Below are positions 24,398 through 33,950 of a stretch of DNA of 64,000 bases, piece after piece. The position numbers and the translations under genes were made by a program. The notes beneath the pieces are model-generated. The model was not told the origin of the DNA. It ran no database searches and saw nothing but the letters and a program-made list of their open reading frames with translations. This DNA is from Anaerovibrio lipolyticus DSM 3074 (lineage in GTDB: Bacteria; Bacillota; Negativicutes; Selenomonadales; Selenomonadaceae), in contig NZ_FQYW01000005.1 in NCBI RefSeq assembly GCF_900141865.1, positions 1 to 64,000 on the forward strand, read 5' to 3'. Within the stretch, counting starts at the first letter, position 1. Every line of letters begins with the position of its first letter.

Positions 24398-24523
24398 AAG
24401 TCATCCACCTTTCATCCTTGAAAACAAACATATCCTATATGGCAATAATTTAGTATACAAATTCCCTATTGTGATTTTATCATATTTTAGCTTCTTTGTC
24501 TATTTTTCAGTCTAACAAAAAAA

Positions 24524-24886
24524 TTATCCTTGTAAACTTCTCTCCAAAGTATCCCAATCAGCTTCCTTAAAACCCACCAGAACCTTATCTTCAGTAATTA
24601 AAATAGGCCGTTTTACCAACATACCATCCGTTGCCAATAATTTTAGCTGTTCTTCCTCGCTCATAGAAGGCAGCTTATCCTTCAGCTGCATTTCCCTATA
24701 TATCATGCCACTGGTATTAAAGAATCTCTTTAATGGCAGTCCACTCTTCTCATGCCATGTCTTAAGCTCCTCATAGGTAGGATTGTTAGTAGCAATATTT
24801 CTTTCAGTATATTGCATTTTATGTTCCTCCAACCACTTCCTTGCCTTCTGACAGGTGGTACATTTTGGATAACATATAAACAGCAT
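24524..24886 (-). CDS. ArsC/Spx-family thioredoxin-fold protein
   Basis: The 120-residue protein has the family start MLFICYPKCTTCQKARKWLEE with the CTTC redox motif (C9, C12), the ERNIATNNPTYEEL strand-helix, LKRFFNTSGMIYREM and the LVKRPIL cis-proline loop. Members include arsenate reductases, Spx/MgsR regulators and uncharacterised YffB-like proteins; the Spx-specific RNA polymerase features cannot be judged here, and no ars genes are adjacent. A reductase role is therefore only a suggestion. The start at 24886 has AAAGGGGG upstream, better than an in-frame ATG at 24916. Confidence 0.85.
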   Translation of the reverse strand: MLFICYPKCTTCQKARKWLEEHKMQYTERNIATNNPTYEELKTWHEKSGLPLKRFFNTSGMIYREMQLKDKLPSMSEEEQLKLLATDGMLVKRPILITEDKVLVGFKEADWDTLERSLQG

Positions 24887-24970
24887 GTTAATAGCCCCCT
24901 TTACATCAGTACACATTTCTACTCCATCCTATTCTATTTTCACCACATCAATCCCTTCTGCCACGAAAAA

Positions 24971-25004
24971 ATCCCGCAAGAATTTCATTACAATTCTTGC
25001 GGGA
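24971..25004. terminator. Terminator after guaA
   Basis: ATCCCGCAAGAATT and AATTCTTGCGGGAT form a 14-bp stem, with a T-run on the minus strand right after guaA and A/T tracts on both sides. It isolates guaA from the ArsC/Spx-family gene. Confidence 0.92.
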
Positions 25005-25011
25005 TTTTATT

Positions 25012-26556
25012 TTACTCAAACTCAATAGTAGCAGGTGGTTTGCTGGTGCAATCGTACATTACACGGTTTACACCCTTTACCTCGTTTACTATTCTGTTTG
25101 TTACCTTATGAAGCACCTCCCATGGAATCTGGGCGCTTTCGGCGGTCATAAAGTCACTGGTCATTACAGCTCTAAGGGCAATAGCATAATCGTAAGTTCT
25201 GAAGTCACCCATTACACCTACAGAGCGCATATTGGTGAGTGCTGCAAAGTACTGACCCAGGTTCTTGTCCACCCCGGCCTTGGCAATTTCCTCACGATAA
25301 ATTGCGTCAGCATCCTGAACGATTTTAACCTTCTCAGCAGTTACCTCGCCAATAATACGAATACCAAGGCCAGGACCTGGGAACGGCTGACGATTTACCA
25401 GATATTCCGGAATCTCCAGCTCACGGCCTGCCTTTCTTACCTCGTCCTTGAACAACAAACGAAGTGGCTCCACAATTTCCTTAAAGTCTACATAATCTGG
25501 CAAGCCACCCACATTATGATGGGATTTTATAACGGCAGATTTTCCAAGGCCACTCTCAATTACATCCGGGTAAATAGTACCCTGTACCAGGAAGTCCACT
25601 GCACCAATTTTCTTGGCCTCTTCTTCAAATACCCGAATAAACTCCTCACCGATAATCTTACGCTTTGCCTCTGGCTCTGTCACGCCCTTCAGCTTTTCAT
25701 AGAAGCGCTCCTGGGCATTTACTCTAATAAAGTTCAAATCATAAGGACCATCTGGGCCAAAGACAGCCTCCACCTGATCCCCTTCATCCTTACGGAGAAG
25801 GCCGTGGTCAACGAATACACAGGTAAGCTGCTTGCCAATAGCCTTAGAAAGAAGAACAGCTGCCACAGAGGAATCTACGCCACCGGAGAGAGCACACAGT
25901 GCCTTGCCGCTACCGATCTTCTCCTTCAGCTGCTTAATAGTAGTTGCCACAAAGGAATCCATGCGCCAGTCACCGGCACATTCACAAACCTTGTAGACAA
26001 AGTTACTGAGCATCTTGGAGCCTTCAACGGAATGAAGGACCTCTGGATGGAACTGTACAGCATAAATCTTACGCTTTTCATCCTCCATACCAGCTACAGG
26101 GCATACAGGAGTATCAGCGGTAATCTCAAAGCCCTCAGGAGCCTTGGAAATATAATCGGTATGACTCATCCAACAGATAGTCTTGCTGGAAACGCCATCA
26201 AATAATTTTGAAGAAGAACTCTTGATAGCAACCTCTGTCTTGCCATACTCACTAACAGGGGCGGTGTCCACCTTGCCTCCAAGAAGATGGGCAATGAGCT
26301 GGGAACCATAGCAAATACCCAGAACAGGCACACCCAATTCAAATATTTCAGTGCTAATGGTAGCAGACTCAGGTTTATATACGCTGTTTGGACCGCCAGT
26401 AAAAATAATGCCTTTAGGGTTCATTTCCTTAATCTTCCCGATGCTTAAAGTATTAGGGTGAACCTCACAGTATACATTACATTCACGAACACGACGGGCA
26501 ATCAGCTGATTATACTGACCACCAAAATCCAATACCAGTATCATTTCGTTTGCCAA
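25012..26556 (-). CDS. guaA: GMP synthase (glutamine-hydrolysing)
   Basis: Converts XMP to GMP with glutamine and ATP. The 514-residue protein is full length: class I glutaminase with GICYGSQL (nucleophile C82) and the catalytic FHPEV, then the ATP pyrophosphatase loop [13 protein letters not shown] (about 225-237), and the dimerisation domain ending [16 protein letters not shown]. The start is TTG at 26556, chosen because GGAGG lies nine bases upstream; the next ATG at 26544 would be 21 bases from it. The gene stands alone between terminators. No purine riboswitch was seen in its short leader. Confidence 0.97.
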   Translation of the reverse strand: MANEMILVLDFGGQYNQLIARRVRECNVYCEVHPNTLSIGKIKEMNPKGIIFTGGPNSVYKPESATISTEIFELGVPVLGICYGSQLIAHLLGGKVDTAPVSEYGKTEVAIKSSSSKLFDGVSSKTICWMSHTDYISKAPEGFEITADTPVCPVAGMEDEKRKIYAVQFHPEVLHSVEGSKMLSNFVYKVCECAGDWRMDSFVATTIKQLKEKIGSGKALCALSGGVDSSVAAVLLSKAIGKQLTCVFVDHGLLRKDEGDQVEAVFGPDGPYDLNFIRVNAQERFYEKLKGVTEPEAKRKIIGEEFIRVFEEEAKKIGAVDFLVQGTIYPDVIESGLGKSAVIKSHHNVGGLPDYVDFKEIVEPLRLLFKDEVRKAGRELEIPEYLVNRQPFPGPGLGIRIIGEVTAEKVKIVQDADAIYREEIAKAGVDKNLGQYFAALTNMRSVGVMGDFRTYDYAIALRAVMTSDFMTAESAQIPWEVLHKVTNRIVNEVKGVNRVMYDCTSKPPATIEFE

Positions 26557-26629
26557 GAGCTTTAGCCTCCTTCAATTTTAGTCTAGAACATTATACCCCA
26601 GTTATACAAATTTTTCCATCCTAAATGGA

Positions 26630-26660
26630 AAAATAAAGGAGACTGCCTAAGGCAATCCCC
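26630..26660 (-). terminator. Terminator after recX
   Basis: GGGGATTGCC and GGCAGTCTCC (26638-26660) form a stem around TTA, followed on the minus strand by TTTATTTTT. It lies just after the recX stop. Confidence 0.85.
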
Positions 26661-26669
26661 TAAAAATCG

Positions 26670-27161
26670 TTATTCATCTTCCTCAGGCCACTCCTGGCGA
26701 TAATCATCAATGGCATCTCTGGCAGCACTGTAGTCAAATCCCTTGCCATACATATACTGCTGCATTTTCCGCAAATCTGCCCCAGGCTTAAATCTGCTCC
26801 TTACTACTCTGCCTGCCTTTTCAAGCTCCCTAGTATATATGTCATCAGGAACACAGGAACGGACCAGACTACTGTCATAACCCTTTTGCATCAGCTTTGC
26901 GCAAATCTGCTTCACACTATAGCTGGAGGACTCATACAGGTATTCAAAGCGCCTTCTGCAGCCCGCCTCGTCATCTATATAGTGCTTGCCCTGAAGCCAC
27001 TCTATAGTCTCCTTAATCTCGTCCTCACTGTATTCCTTTCTTGTGAGCTTTTCCGTAAGCCGTCTTACGCTTTGATCACTTCTGGAGAGTAAATCCACCG
27101 CCTTGGCCTTTGCCGATGGCTTAGGGCTATTTTTGCCACGGGAGGTTTTATTAATCATCAC
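26670..27161 (-). CDS. recX: Regulatory protein RecX
   Basis: Inhibits or modulates RecA filaments. The 163-residue protein is made of three-helix repeats: [34 protein letters not shown], then [40 protein letters not shown], and a degenerate third ending in the acidic tail EWPEEDE. It overlaps the 3' end of recA by 11 bases, a usual arrangement, so both are made from the recA promoter. The N-terminal 20 residues are basic and probably flexible. Confidence 0.9.
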   Translation of the reverse strand: MMINKTSRGKNSPKPSAKAKAVDLLSRSDQSVRRLTEKLTRKEYSEDEIKETIEWLQGKHYIDDEAGCRRRFEYLYESSSYSVKQICAKLMQKGYDSSLVRSCVPDDIYTRELEKAGRVVRSRFKPGADLRKMQQYMYGKGFDYSAARDAIDDYRQEWPEEDE

Positions 27162-28194
27162 TGCCAGCCTTAGACTTCTTGCTTGGTGAAGTCAGCTTCT
27201 GCAAAACAGCTTCATCCTTCAGCATTTCATGAACCTTACCTTCTATTTCCTCAAAGAGCTCTGGCTGATTTCTCAAAATCTCCTTAACAGTGTCCTTACC
27301 CTGACCCAGGCGAGTATCATTGTAAGAATACCAAGAGCCGCTCTTCTGGAGGATTTCCAAATCAGCTGCGATATCTATAAGGCTGCTTTCACGGGACACA
27401 CCTTCACCATACATAATATCAAACTCAGCAACCTTAAACGGTGGAGCCACCTTATTCTTTACAACCTTGACTCTGGTTCTGTTCCCCAATACATTGGTTC
27501 CCTGCTTGACAGTATCATATTTTCGTACATCAAGACGAACAGAGGCATAGAATTTCAATGCACGACCACCAGTGGTAACCTCAGGATTACCATACATAAC
27601 GCCGACCTTCTCACGAATCTGGTTAATGAATATAGCCGTAGTACGGGACTTGCTGATAACACCTGTAAGTTTGCGCATAGCCTGACTCATAAGACGAGCT
27701 AAAAGTCCCACATGGGCATCACCCATTTCGCCTTCTATTTCAGCCTTTGGTACCAAAGCCGCTACGGAATCCACTACAATAATGTCAATGGCACCACTGC
27801 GAACAAGGGCTTCAGCAATCTCCAGGGCCTGCTCACCGGTATCCGGCTGGGAAATCAACAGGTTATCAATATCTACCCCCAGCTTCTTGGCATATACAGG
27901 ATCTAACGCATGCTCCGCATCAATAAATGCCGCAATACCACCATTTTTCTGTGCCTCGGCAATCATGTGCAAAGTAACTGTGGTTTTACCAGATGATTCC
28001 GGACCATAAATCTCAATGATACGTCCACGAGGAATACCGCCTACACCTAAGGCTATATCTAACGGTAGGATACCTGTAGGAATAACCTCCACGTTCATGT
28101 TGTTGGCAGCATCGCCAAGACGCATAATAGCACCCTTACCGTAATCCTTTTCAATCTGCTTCAACGCACTTTTTAACGCTTCTTCCTTCTCCAT
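27151..28194 (-). CDS. recA: Recombinase RecA
   Basis: DNA strand-exchange ATPase and SOS co-protease. The 347-residue protein has [16 protein letters not shown] (Walker A about residues 66-73), [24 protein letters not shown] (Walker B and L1), [28 protein letters not shown] (L2) and a lysine/acid-rich C-terminus. Length and motifs are normal. GAAGGGAG precedes the ATG. A good promoter and a palindrome resembling a LexA site lie upstream. It is followed by recX. Confidence 0.98.
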   Translation of the reverse strand: MEKEEALKSALKQIEKDYGKGAIMRLGDAANNMNVEVIPTGILPLDIALGVGGIPRGRIIEIYGPESSGKTTVTLHMIAEAQKNGGIAAFIDAEHALDPVYAKKLGVDIDNLLISQPDTGEQALEIAEALVRSGAIDIIVVDSVAALVPKAEIEGEMGDAHVGLLARLMSQAMRKLTGVISKSRTTAIFINQIREKVGVMYGNPEVTTGGRALKFYASVRLDVRKYDTVKQGTNVLGNRTRVKVVKNKVAPPFKVAEFDIMYGEGVSRESSLIDIAADLEILQKSGSWYSYNDTRLGQGKDTVKEILRNQPELFEEIEGKVHEMLKDEAVLQKLTSPSKKSKAGSDD

Positions 28195-28234
28195 TAATAT
28201 TAAACTCCCTTCTATATTAACATGATTATTTTTT

Positions 28235-28300
28235 AGAATATGTATTCGATATTTTCATATCACTGTTATGTATTATACCAAACAAAAGTTTTTAATACAA
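28235..28300 (-). promoter_or_regulatory. recA promoter and possible LexA-type palindrome
   Basis: TTGTAT (28295-28300) and TATAAT (28272-28277) are 17 bases apart on the minus strand. Downstream of the start point lies CGAATACATATTCT (28235-28248), a perfect GAAT-N4-ATTC palindrome. It resembles the CGAAC-N4-GTTCG LexA box of Firmicutes but with T for C, so SOS control is plausible and unproven. Confidence 0.6.
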
Positions 28301-28370
28301 TACCCATTGTTGAGTTGGTATAATTATTGACCATCTGTTTATTATATTTATATTATATCTCTTTTTAATT

Positions 28371-28408
28371 AAAAAATGAAGCCGTTTATTGAAAACAGCT
28401 TCATTTTT
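28371..28408. terminator. Terminator after the acrB-type gene
   Basis: AAAAATGAAGC and GCTTCATTTTT form an 11-bp stem with T-runs on both strands, 20 bases past the efflux permease stop. Confidence 0.85.
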
Positions 28409-28428
28409 ATTAATAGGCAATTATGAAA

Positions 28429-31400
28429 TTATACAAACTTCTTGTCATGTTCCTTCTTGTGTTTTTTATTCCAGCCCACCATATCAGCAAAACGAACAGT
28501 TATGATGTAAAAAGCCGGAATAATGAATATACCGATAAAGGTGGCAAACAGCATACCACCAACTACAGCCACACCCATACCATTACGGGCTGCTGCACCG
28601 GCGCCGGAAGCAATTGCCAGTGGCAAGCATCCGATAATGAACGCAAAAGAAGTCATGAGAATCGGACGAAGTCGAAGGCCGGCTGCCTCAATGGCGGCCT
28701 TCAATGGATTCATTCCCATATCTGCACGGGCCTTGGCGAACTCTACAATCAGAATTGCATTCTTGGCCGACAAACCGATAAGCATGATAACACCAATCTG
28801 CATATATACACTGTTCTGAAGACCGGAATTAGGGCCCACGGTCAAGGTTTCCACAAGGCTCATGAACAGCTCTGAGAACAGGGCACCAAATATACCTACT
28901 GGTACACAAAGAATAACGGCAAATGGTACACTCCAGCTTTCATAGAGAGCTGCCAGACAAAGGAATACAAAGACAAGGGCCAAAGCCAATACTTTACCGG
29001 TAGAATCGCCACTCTTGATTTCCTCACGGGCCTGACCGGACCACTCAATATGGTAACCGTTAGGAGCAACTTCATTTACAATTTCTTCCATTGCAGCAAT
29101 AGCCTGACCAGATGAGTAACCACTGGCGGCATTACCCTGGAAGGATACAGCCTTGGAAGCATTGAAACGATGTACAATAGAAGGGGCTGTACTCATTCTT
29201 GGAGTAAGCAATGACTCCAAAGGAATCATCTCGCCAGAGCTGTTGCGGACAAACATAAAGCGCATGTCATCAGCAGCAGTACGATATGCCTTATCCGCCT
29301 GCAGCATAACCTTGTAGCTTCGGCCGAATTCATTAAAGTCATTTATCTGATTACCGCCATAAAATACCTGCATTGTATTAAAGATATCAGACAGCTTAAC
29401 CCCAAGGCTCTTAGCTTTATCACGGTCAATATCATACTGTACTATAGGAGAATTTACCTTAAAGGTTGAACGGACACCCTGCAGCTCAGGCCGCTTATTT
29501 GCAGCAGCCACGATTTGCTGAGAAACCTCATTTAATTCTTCATCGGTGTGACCAGACAAATCCTGAAGCTCCATCTGCCAACCACCTACGTTACCAAGAC
29601 CTGGCAACGCCGGCATATTGAATGCTACAACCTGGGCCTCTGGGGCAACCTTAGCACCTACAGCAAAGGTTTTTCCAATAAGAGCATTAATGGACAAATC
29701 AGGTGTGGTTCGTTCATCCCAATTTTTCAAGCCGACGAACATAGTTCCGGCATTTGATTTAGTACCAAAGGAGAAAATATCAAAACCAGTGATGGCAATA
29801 ACATTTTCAATACCATCCATTCCCTTTACCGCAGTGGATACATTATCCATTGTAATGGATGTCTGATTTATAGATGTACCCTCTGGCAGGGATACGGAAA
29901 TTGCATAATACCCCTGGTCCTCGTCCGGAACGAAGGTACTAGGCACAATCTTATAAAGCAGTCCAGTAAGACCCGTTATAATAACTATGAGTATTACCGC
30001 ATACTTGGCATTTCCAATGAACCAGCCAACTACACCCTGGTAGCTGATGCGAATTTCATTGAACTTGTCATTAAACTTTTTAAAGAATCTGTCTAATACA
30101 CTGCTATCCCTTTCCTGCTTGGCATCATAATCCACTGGTTTAAGGATCATGGCACATAAGGCCGGTGTAAGAGTCAGCGCCACAAAGGCCGACAAGGCCA
30201 TAGAAATTGCAATGGTCAAGGCGAACTGACGATACAGTACACCCATCATACCACCCAAGAAAGCAACTGGTATGAATACGGCAGCCAATACAAAGGCAAT
30301 GGCAACTACCGGCCCCTGTACCTCATCCATGGCTCGTTCCGTAGCATCAATAGGGGTAAGACCTGTACTCATGTGATGCTCTACGTTCTCGATAACTACG
30401 ATAGCATCATCAACTACCAGACCTATGGCCAATACCATAGCAAACAGGGTCAGAGTATTAATGGAGAAGCCCAAAATAATAAAGGCAATAAAGGTACCAA
30501 TAAGAGATACCGGAACAGCCAACAATGGAATCAAGGTTGCACGCCAGTTCTGAAGGAAGATAAATACAACCAATACTACCAGTAAGAGAGCCTCTACGAA
30601 GGTTTCAACTACTTCCTTGATGGAGGAACCGATAAATTCTGTCGTATCTACGATATACTGCAGCTTTAAATCAGGAGGGAAGGATTTTTCCGCCTCTTCC
30701 AAAATCTCACGTACTTCGGCTACAGTAGTCATGGTATTAGCATCTTCTGTCAGCTGTATACCAAAAGCTACTGTATTAGGAGCACCATTCATTTTGGAGA
30801 AAACCGCATACTGCTTGGCACCCTTTTCTACCCGGGCCACATCCTTCAGATGCACCATGGAACCATTCTTATCCCTCTTGATTACGATATTGCCGAATTC
30901 TTCAGAAGTAACCAATCTACCGTCAATTTTACCGGTAAACTGCTTTTCCTGTTGGTCACGGATTGGCAAAGCACCTACGGTACCAGCAGGAGCCTGAAGA
31001 TTCTGCTCATTAATCGCATCGGTGATATCGCTTACAGTTATATTCAGCTCTGCCAAACGATCCGGATTCAACCAAATACGCAGGGCATGGTCAGCTCCAA
31101 AGGCCTGTACTGAGCCTACACCGTCAACTCGTTTGATTCTATCAATCAGATAAATATCTGAATAGTTTTTAATCCAGGTACTGTCAAAGGTTCCTTCCGG
31201 AGATACCAGAGCCGCCATAAGGGCCATGGTATTTGAAGATTTAGATGTTACAACACCTACTGTTTTTACAGTATCTGGCAACGTAGGATTTGCAACAGCT
31301 ACAGCATTCTGTACCTTAACTGCGTCCATGTCACCATCAGTACCCAACTCAAATACAACAGATAAGGAGTAGTAACCAGAGTCAGAAGCATTGGAATTCA

Positions 31401-31632
31401 TGTAATCCATACCCTGAACACCGTTAACCTGTTGCTCAATAATCTGGGCAACAGTTTCATTTACTACCTTGGCATTTGCACCAGTATATGTTGTACTTAC
31501 AGATATGGTTGGCGGTGCAATCTGCGGATATTGGGCAATAGGAAGCTGAAAAGCAGAAATTAAACCACCAATAACAATAATAAGGGATATAACTATCGCA
31601 AATATTGGTCTATGTATGAAAAATTTAGACAC
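28429..31632 (-). CDS. RND multidrug efflux permease, AcrB/HAE1 type
   Basis: Inner-membrane proton-driven pump that moves drugs or lipophiles across the envelope. The 1067-residue protein starts MSKFFIHRPIFAIVISLIIV, has two large periplasmic loops and 12 predicted membrane segments, the proton-relay aspartates in GLVVDDAIVVIENVEHHM (TM4) and lysine in GLSAKNAILIVEFAKARAD (TM10), and AIAFVLAAVFIPVAFLGG. Length is typical for HAE1 pumps. It follows the adaptor gene by 12 bases. No TolC-like outer-membrane channel gene is present here, so one must be elsewhere. The presence of the pump supports a diderm envelope. Confidence 0.96.
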   Translation of the reverse strand: MSKFFIHRPIFAIVISLIIVIGGLISAFQLPIAQYPQIAPPTISVSTTYTGANAKVVNETVAQIIEQQVNGVQGMDYMNSNASDSGYYSLSVVFELGTDGDMDAVKVQNAVAVANPTLPDTVKTVGVVTSKSSNTMALMAALVSPEGTFDSTWIKNYSDIYLIDRIKRVDGVGSVQAFGADHALRIWLNPDRLAELNITVSDITDAINEQNLQAPAGTVGALPIRDQQEKQFTGKIDGRLVTSEEFGNIVIKRDKNGSMVHLKDVARVEKGAKQYAVFSKMNGAPNTVAFGIQLTEDANTMTTVAEVREILEEAEKSFPPDLKLQYIVDTTEFIGSSIKEVVETFVEALLLVVLVVFIFLQNWRATLIPLLAVPVSLIGTFIAFIILGFSINTLTLFAMVLAIGLVVDDAIVVIENVEHHMSTGLTPIDATERAMDEVQGPVVAIAFVLAAVFIPVAFLGGMMGVLYRQFALTIAISMALSAFVALTLTPALCAMILKPVDYDAKQERDSSVLDRFFKKFNDKFNEIRISYQGVVGWFIGNAKYAVILIVIITGLTGLLYKIVPSTFVPDEDQGYYAISVSLPEGTSINQTSITMDNVSTAVKGMDGIENVIAITGFDIFSFGTKSNAGTMFVGLKNWDERTTPDLSINALIGKTFAVGAKVAPEAQVVAFNMPALPGLGNVGGWQMELQDLSGHTDEELNEVSQQIVAAANKRPELQGVRSTFKVNSPIVQYDIDRDKAKSLGVKLSDIFNTMQVFYGGNQINDFNEFGRSYKVMLQADKAYRTAADDMRFMFVRNSSGEMIPLESLLTPRMSTAPSIVHRFNASKAVSFQGNAASGYSSGQAIAAMEEIVNEVAPNGYHIEWSGQAREEIKSGDSTGKVLALALVFVFLCLAALYESWSVPFAVILCVPVGIFGALFSELFMSLVETLTVGPNSGLQNSVYMQIGVIMLIGLSAKNAILIVEFAKARADMGMNPLKAAIEAAGLRLRPILMTSFAFIIGCLPLAIASGAGAAARNGMGVAVVGGMLFATFIGIFIIPAFYIITVRFADMVGWNKKHKKEHDKKFV

Positions 31633-31644
31633 CAGTCTACCCCC

Positions 31645-32814
31645 TTATTCGTGCTTTTCAACAAATGAGAAGCCCATGTCATCTGCAGAAACCGTAGTAA
31701 CTGCCATCTCTACGCCCTCAGTAAGATTTGTAAGTCCCTCAACCACAACCTGCTCGCTGCCGTTGAGACCACTCTTAATTACATAATAACTTCCTACACT
31801 TTCGCCAAGTTCTACAGGAACAACAACGGATTTATTGCCTTCTCCAACAACTATAACAAAGGATTTACCCAAAAGCTGCTGTACGGAACGCTGAGGAACC
31901 AAAATGGCATCCTTGATGGTATCACCCACCAGACGGGCACGGGCAAACATGCCTGGAATCAGGACTCCATTGGAATTATCGAACTGCGCCTTGAGCATAA
32001 GGGAAGATGTGCTGCCCTCCATAGCGCGGTCAACAGCCACAACATTACCAAGGCCTGGATATTCCTTGCCATCAGAAAGAACAATGCGAACATTTTTAGT
32101 TGGCAGAGCCTGACCAGGAACTACAGAATTATCAACATATTTAAGGTACTCAGCCTCGCTGACACTGAACTGCACCATCATAGGATTGCTGGTGCCAATA
32201 GTAACCAGGGCTGTAGTACCGGCAGAAGCATAAGTACCTACTGCCACATCATCAACAGATAGCTTTCCGCTCATTGGAGCATAAACTACTGTATCATCAA
32301 GATTCTGCTGTGCTGTCTGCACCAGTGCTTCCATAGCGGAAACATTTGCTGCAAGGGCATTCACCTGGGCCTGCTGATTGGTCAGAACCTGCTCAGAAAT
32401 AGCCTCAGCGGCAAAAAGCTGCTGATCTCTGGCCAAATCAACTTTAGCATTATTAAGATTTGCCTGAGCCTGGGCGAGATTAGCCTGAGCATTCAAAAGA
32501 GCAGCCTGATATGTTCTGGAATCAATTCTGTACAAAGCCTGACCGGCCTGAACCTGGTCACCACCCTTAATGTACTTTTCCACAATAGTACCGGAAACCT
32601 TGGAAGTCACCTTAGTGGTGTCCTTGCCAATAATAGTGCCCGGATATTCCAGAGTAACAGGTGTATCACGCTTAATAACATTCATCGCCTTAACCTGAGG
32701 TGCTCCCCCACCCTGCCGCTGGCCAGCCATCTGTGACATAAGGAACATGTAGCCGCCTATAACTGCTGCAATAACAGCAACGACACATATTACAATACCT
32801 TTTTTAGATAACAA
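31645..32814 (-). CDS. RND efflux periplasmic adaptor (membrane fusion protein), AcrA type
   Basis: Links the permease to an outer-membrane channel. The 389-residue protein has an N-terminal membrane anchor (IVICVVAVIAAVIGGYMF) without a lipobox cysteine, the biotinyl-lipoyl half motifs around TKVTSKVSGTIVEKYIKGGDQVQAGQALYRID, an alpha-hairpin of alanine/glutamine-rich heptads (about 95-165), and the beta-barrel and membrane-proximal domains (KAQFDNSNGVLIPGMFARARL, ILVPQRSVQQLLGKSFV). It is first in the operon. Its upstream region carries a palindrome and a FapR-like site. Confidence 0.95.
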   Translation of the reverse strand: MLSKKGIVICVVAVIAAVIGGYMFLMSQMAGQRQGGGAPQVKAMNVIKRDTPVTLEYPGTIIGKDTTKVTSKVSGTIVEKYIKGGDQVQAGQALYRIDSRTYQAALLNAQANLAQAQANLNNAKVDLARDQQLFAAEAISEQVLTNQQAQVNALAANVSAMEALVQTAQQNLDDTVVYAPMSGKLSVDDVAVGTYASAGTTALVTIGTSNPMMVQFSVSEAEYLKYVDNSVVPGQALPTKNVRIVLSDGKEYPGLGNVVAVDRAMEGSTSSLMLKAQFDNSNGVLIPGMFARARLVGDTIKDAILVPQRSVQQLLGKSFVIVVGEGNKSVVVPVELGESVGSYYVIKSGLNGSEQVVVEGLTNLTEGVEMAVTTVSADDMGFSFVEKHE

Positions 32815-32887
32815 GTCATATTCCTCCTCATATAAATAATAAAAAACTTGTGTAACAATATTAAATAAAACAAACTTCCGCTATAAT

Positions 32888-32973
32888 ATGCTACAGCAGA
32901 AGAAAAACATTGTCAACGCAAACTAGGTACGAACTATACGCTTTTATATAACTCGTACCTAGTCTTACTAGCC
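32888..32973 (-). promoter_or_regulatory. acrA-type promoter with upstream palindrome and FapR-like site
   Basis: TTGACA (32911-32916) and TAGCAT (32888-32893) are 17 bases apart on the minus strand. Just upstream are inverted arms ACTAGGTACG (32922-32931) and CGTACCTAGT (32954-32963). The second arm continues as GTACCTAGTCTTACTA (32956-32971), which matches 14 of 16 bases of GTACCAAGTCCTACTA in the operator of fapR (42689-42704). This suggests control by FapR or a regulator with similar DNA preference. No regulator gene is adjacent. Confidence 0.5.
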
Positions 32974-33024
32974 TATTATATGTTTTTTCAGAATGTATAC
33001 GGTTAGAATAAGATTAAATTTTGA

Positions 33025-33834
33025 TTAGAATTCGATAATTTCAAGATCATCAGGAACAAAAACATTGCCATCAAAATACTGCTTTGCTTCTGCCGTATAT
33101 GCAGCTTTGCGAGTATCTATTGTCTTGTCCTCAGTATGATAGAGAATCAGGTTTTTAACTTCAAGGCTCTTGGCCAGTTCAGCAGCCTCCTTGCAGGTGC
33201 TGTGATGTTTCTCATAAGGCTTGAAGATCTCCCTGTCCTCATATTTACAGAAGGCCTCTGAAAGCATCCAATCAGAGCCCTTTGCATATTCCTCACAGCC
33301 TTCACTAAATGGCTCATCTCCCAGACAGGTCATCATAAGATTATCCTCCTTAAACTGGAGTTGATAGCCAAACTGCTTTGCCTTGGTGGAATAAATATCG
33401 AATACATTAATATCAAAATTAGGAAGCTCAATAACCTGACCATCCCAGATCTCATGAATAATAATATCATCACCAATGTGTTCAAAATCCTTGCGCTTCA
33501 GCATCATTTCACACATGCTGAGAAGGATGTCCTTCACCTCATCATGGCAATAAACATGAAACTCACCATCATATTTACTGCTGTTCATCAATGAAGCAAT
33601 CTTTCTGATAACCCAAACTGCTCCCATAATATGATCAGTATGGGCATGAGTAATATACATGTGGTGAAGCTTATTATAGTCCGCCCCTGCCATCTCCAGC
33701 TGGCGAAGTATTCCGTTACCGCCACCAGCATCAGTCAAAAACAGCTGCCCATCTGACGTCTCAATCAGAAAACAGGTGTTAAATACCTTGGTAACCATGG
33801 CATTACCAGTACCTAAAAAAATAAGCTTCCTCAT
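33025..33834 (-). CDS. Metallo-beta-lactamase-fold hydrolase, RNase Z-like
   Basis: The 269-residue protein has the zinc motif THAHTDH (about residues 65-71), LTDAGGGNGILRQL (first aspartate), MTCLGDEPFSEG and LILYHTEDKT for later ligands. FLGTGNAMVTKVFNTCFLI resembles the start of RNase Z and related phosphodiesterases, but the flexible arm of tRNA-processing RNase Z is not evident. It may cleave a phosphodiester or another small molecule. The start at 33834 uses GGGAGGT as ribosome-binding site; an ATG at 33849 would place that site inside the gene. It is a single gene with no informative neighbour. Confidence 0.82.
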   Translation of the reverse strand: MRKLIFLGTGNAMVTKVFNTCFLIETSDGQLFLTDAGGGNGILRQLEMAGADYNKLHHMYITHAHTDHIMGAVWVIRKIASLMNSSKYDGEFHVYCHDEVKDILLSMCEMMLKRKDFEHIGDDIIIHEIWDGQVIELPNFDINVFDIYSTKAKQFGYQLQFKEDNLMMTCLGDEPFSEGCEEYAKGSDWMLSEAFCKYEDREIFKPYEKHHSTCKEAAELAKSLEVKNLILYHTEDKTIDTRKAAYTAEAKQYFDGNVFVPDDLEIIEF

Positions 33835-33915
33835 ATTATTACCTCCCATAATGCAATATATTAGAATAATCGCTCATATAGAAATATTTAACCGTGTTCT
33901 CTTACCTCTAATAAT

Positions 33916-33948
33916 AAAGGACTGTTGCCAATAACGCAACAGTCCTTT
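33916..33948 (-). terminator. Terminator of the fatty-acid/rnc operon
   Basis: AAAGGACTGTTGC and GCAACAGTCCTTT form a 13-bp stem, followed on the minus strand by ATTATTAG. It lies directly after the rnc stop codon and marks the end of the fapR-to-rnc gene run. Confidence 0.88.
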
Positions 33949-33950
33949 AA

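Noticed and set aside
24997-26205. Long plus-strand open frame of 402 codons opposite guaA
   Set aside because: It is antisense to a full-length, motif-complete GMP synthase, has no ribosome-binding site and its translation looks random.
26557-26629. Purine riboswitch before guaA
   Set aside because: The leader is too short and lacks the conserved loop sequences of the purine aptamer.
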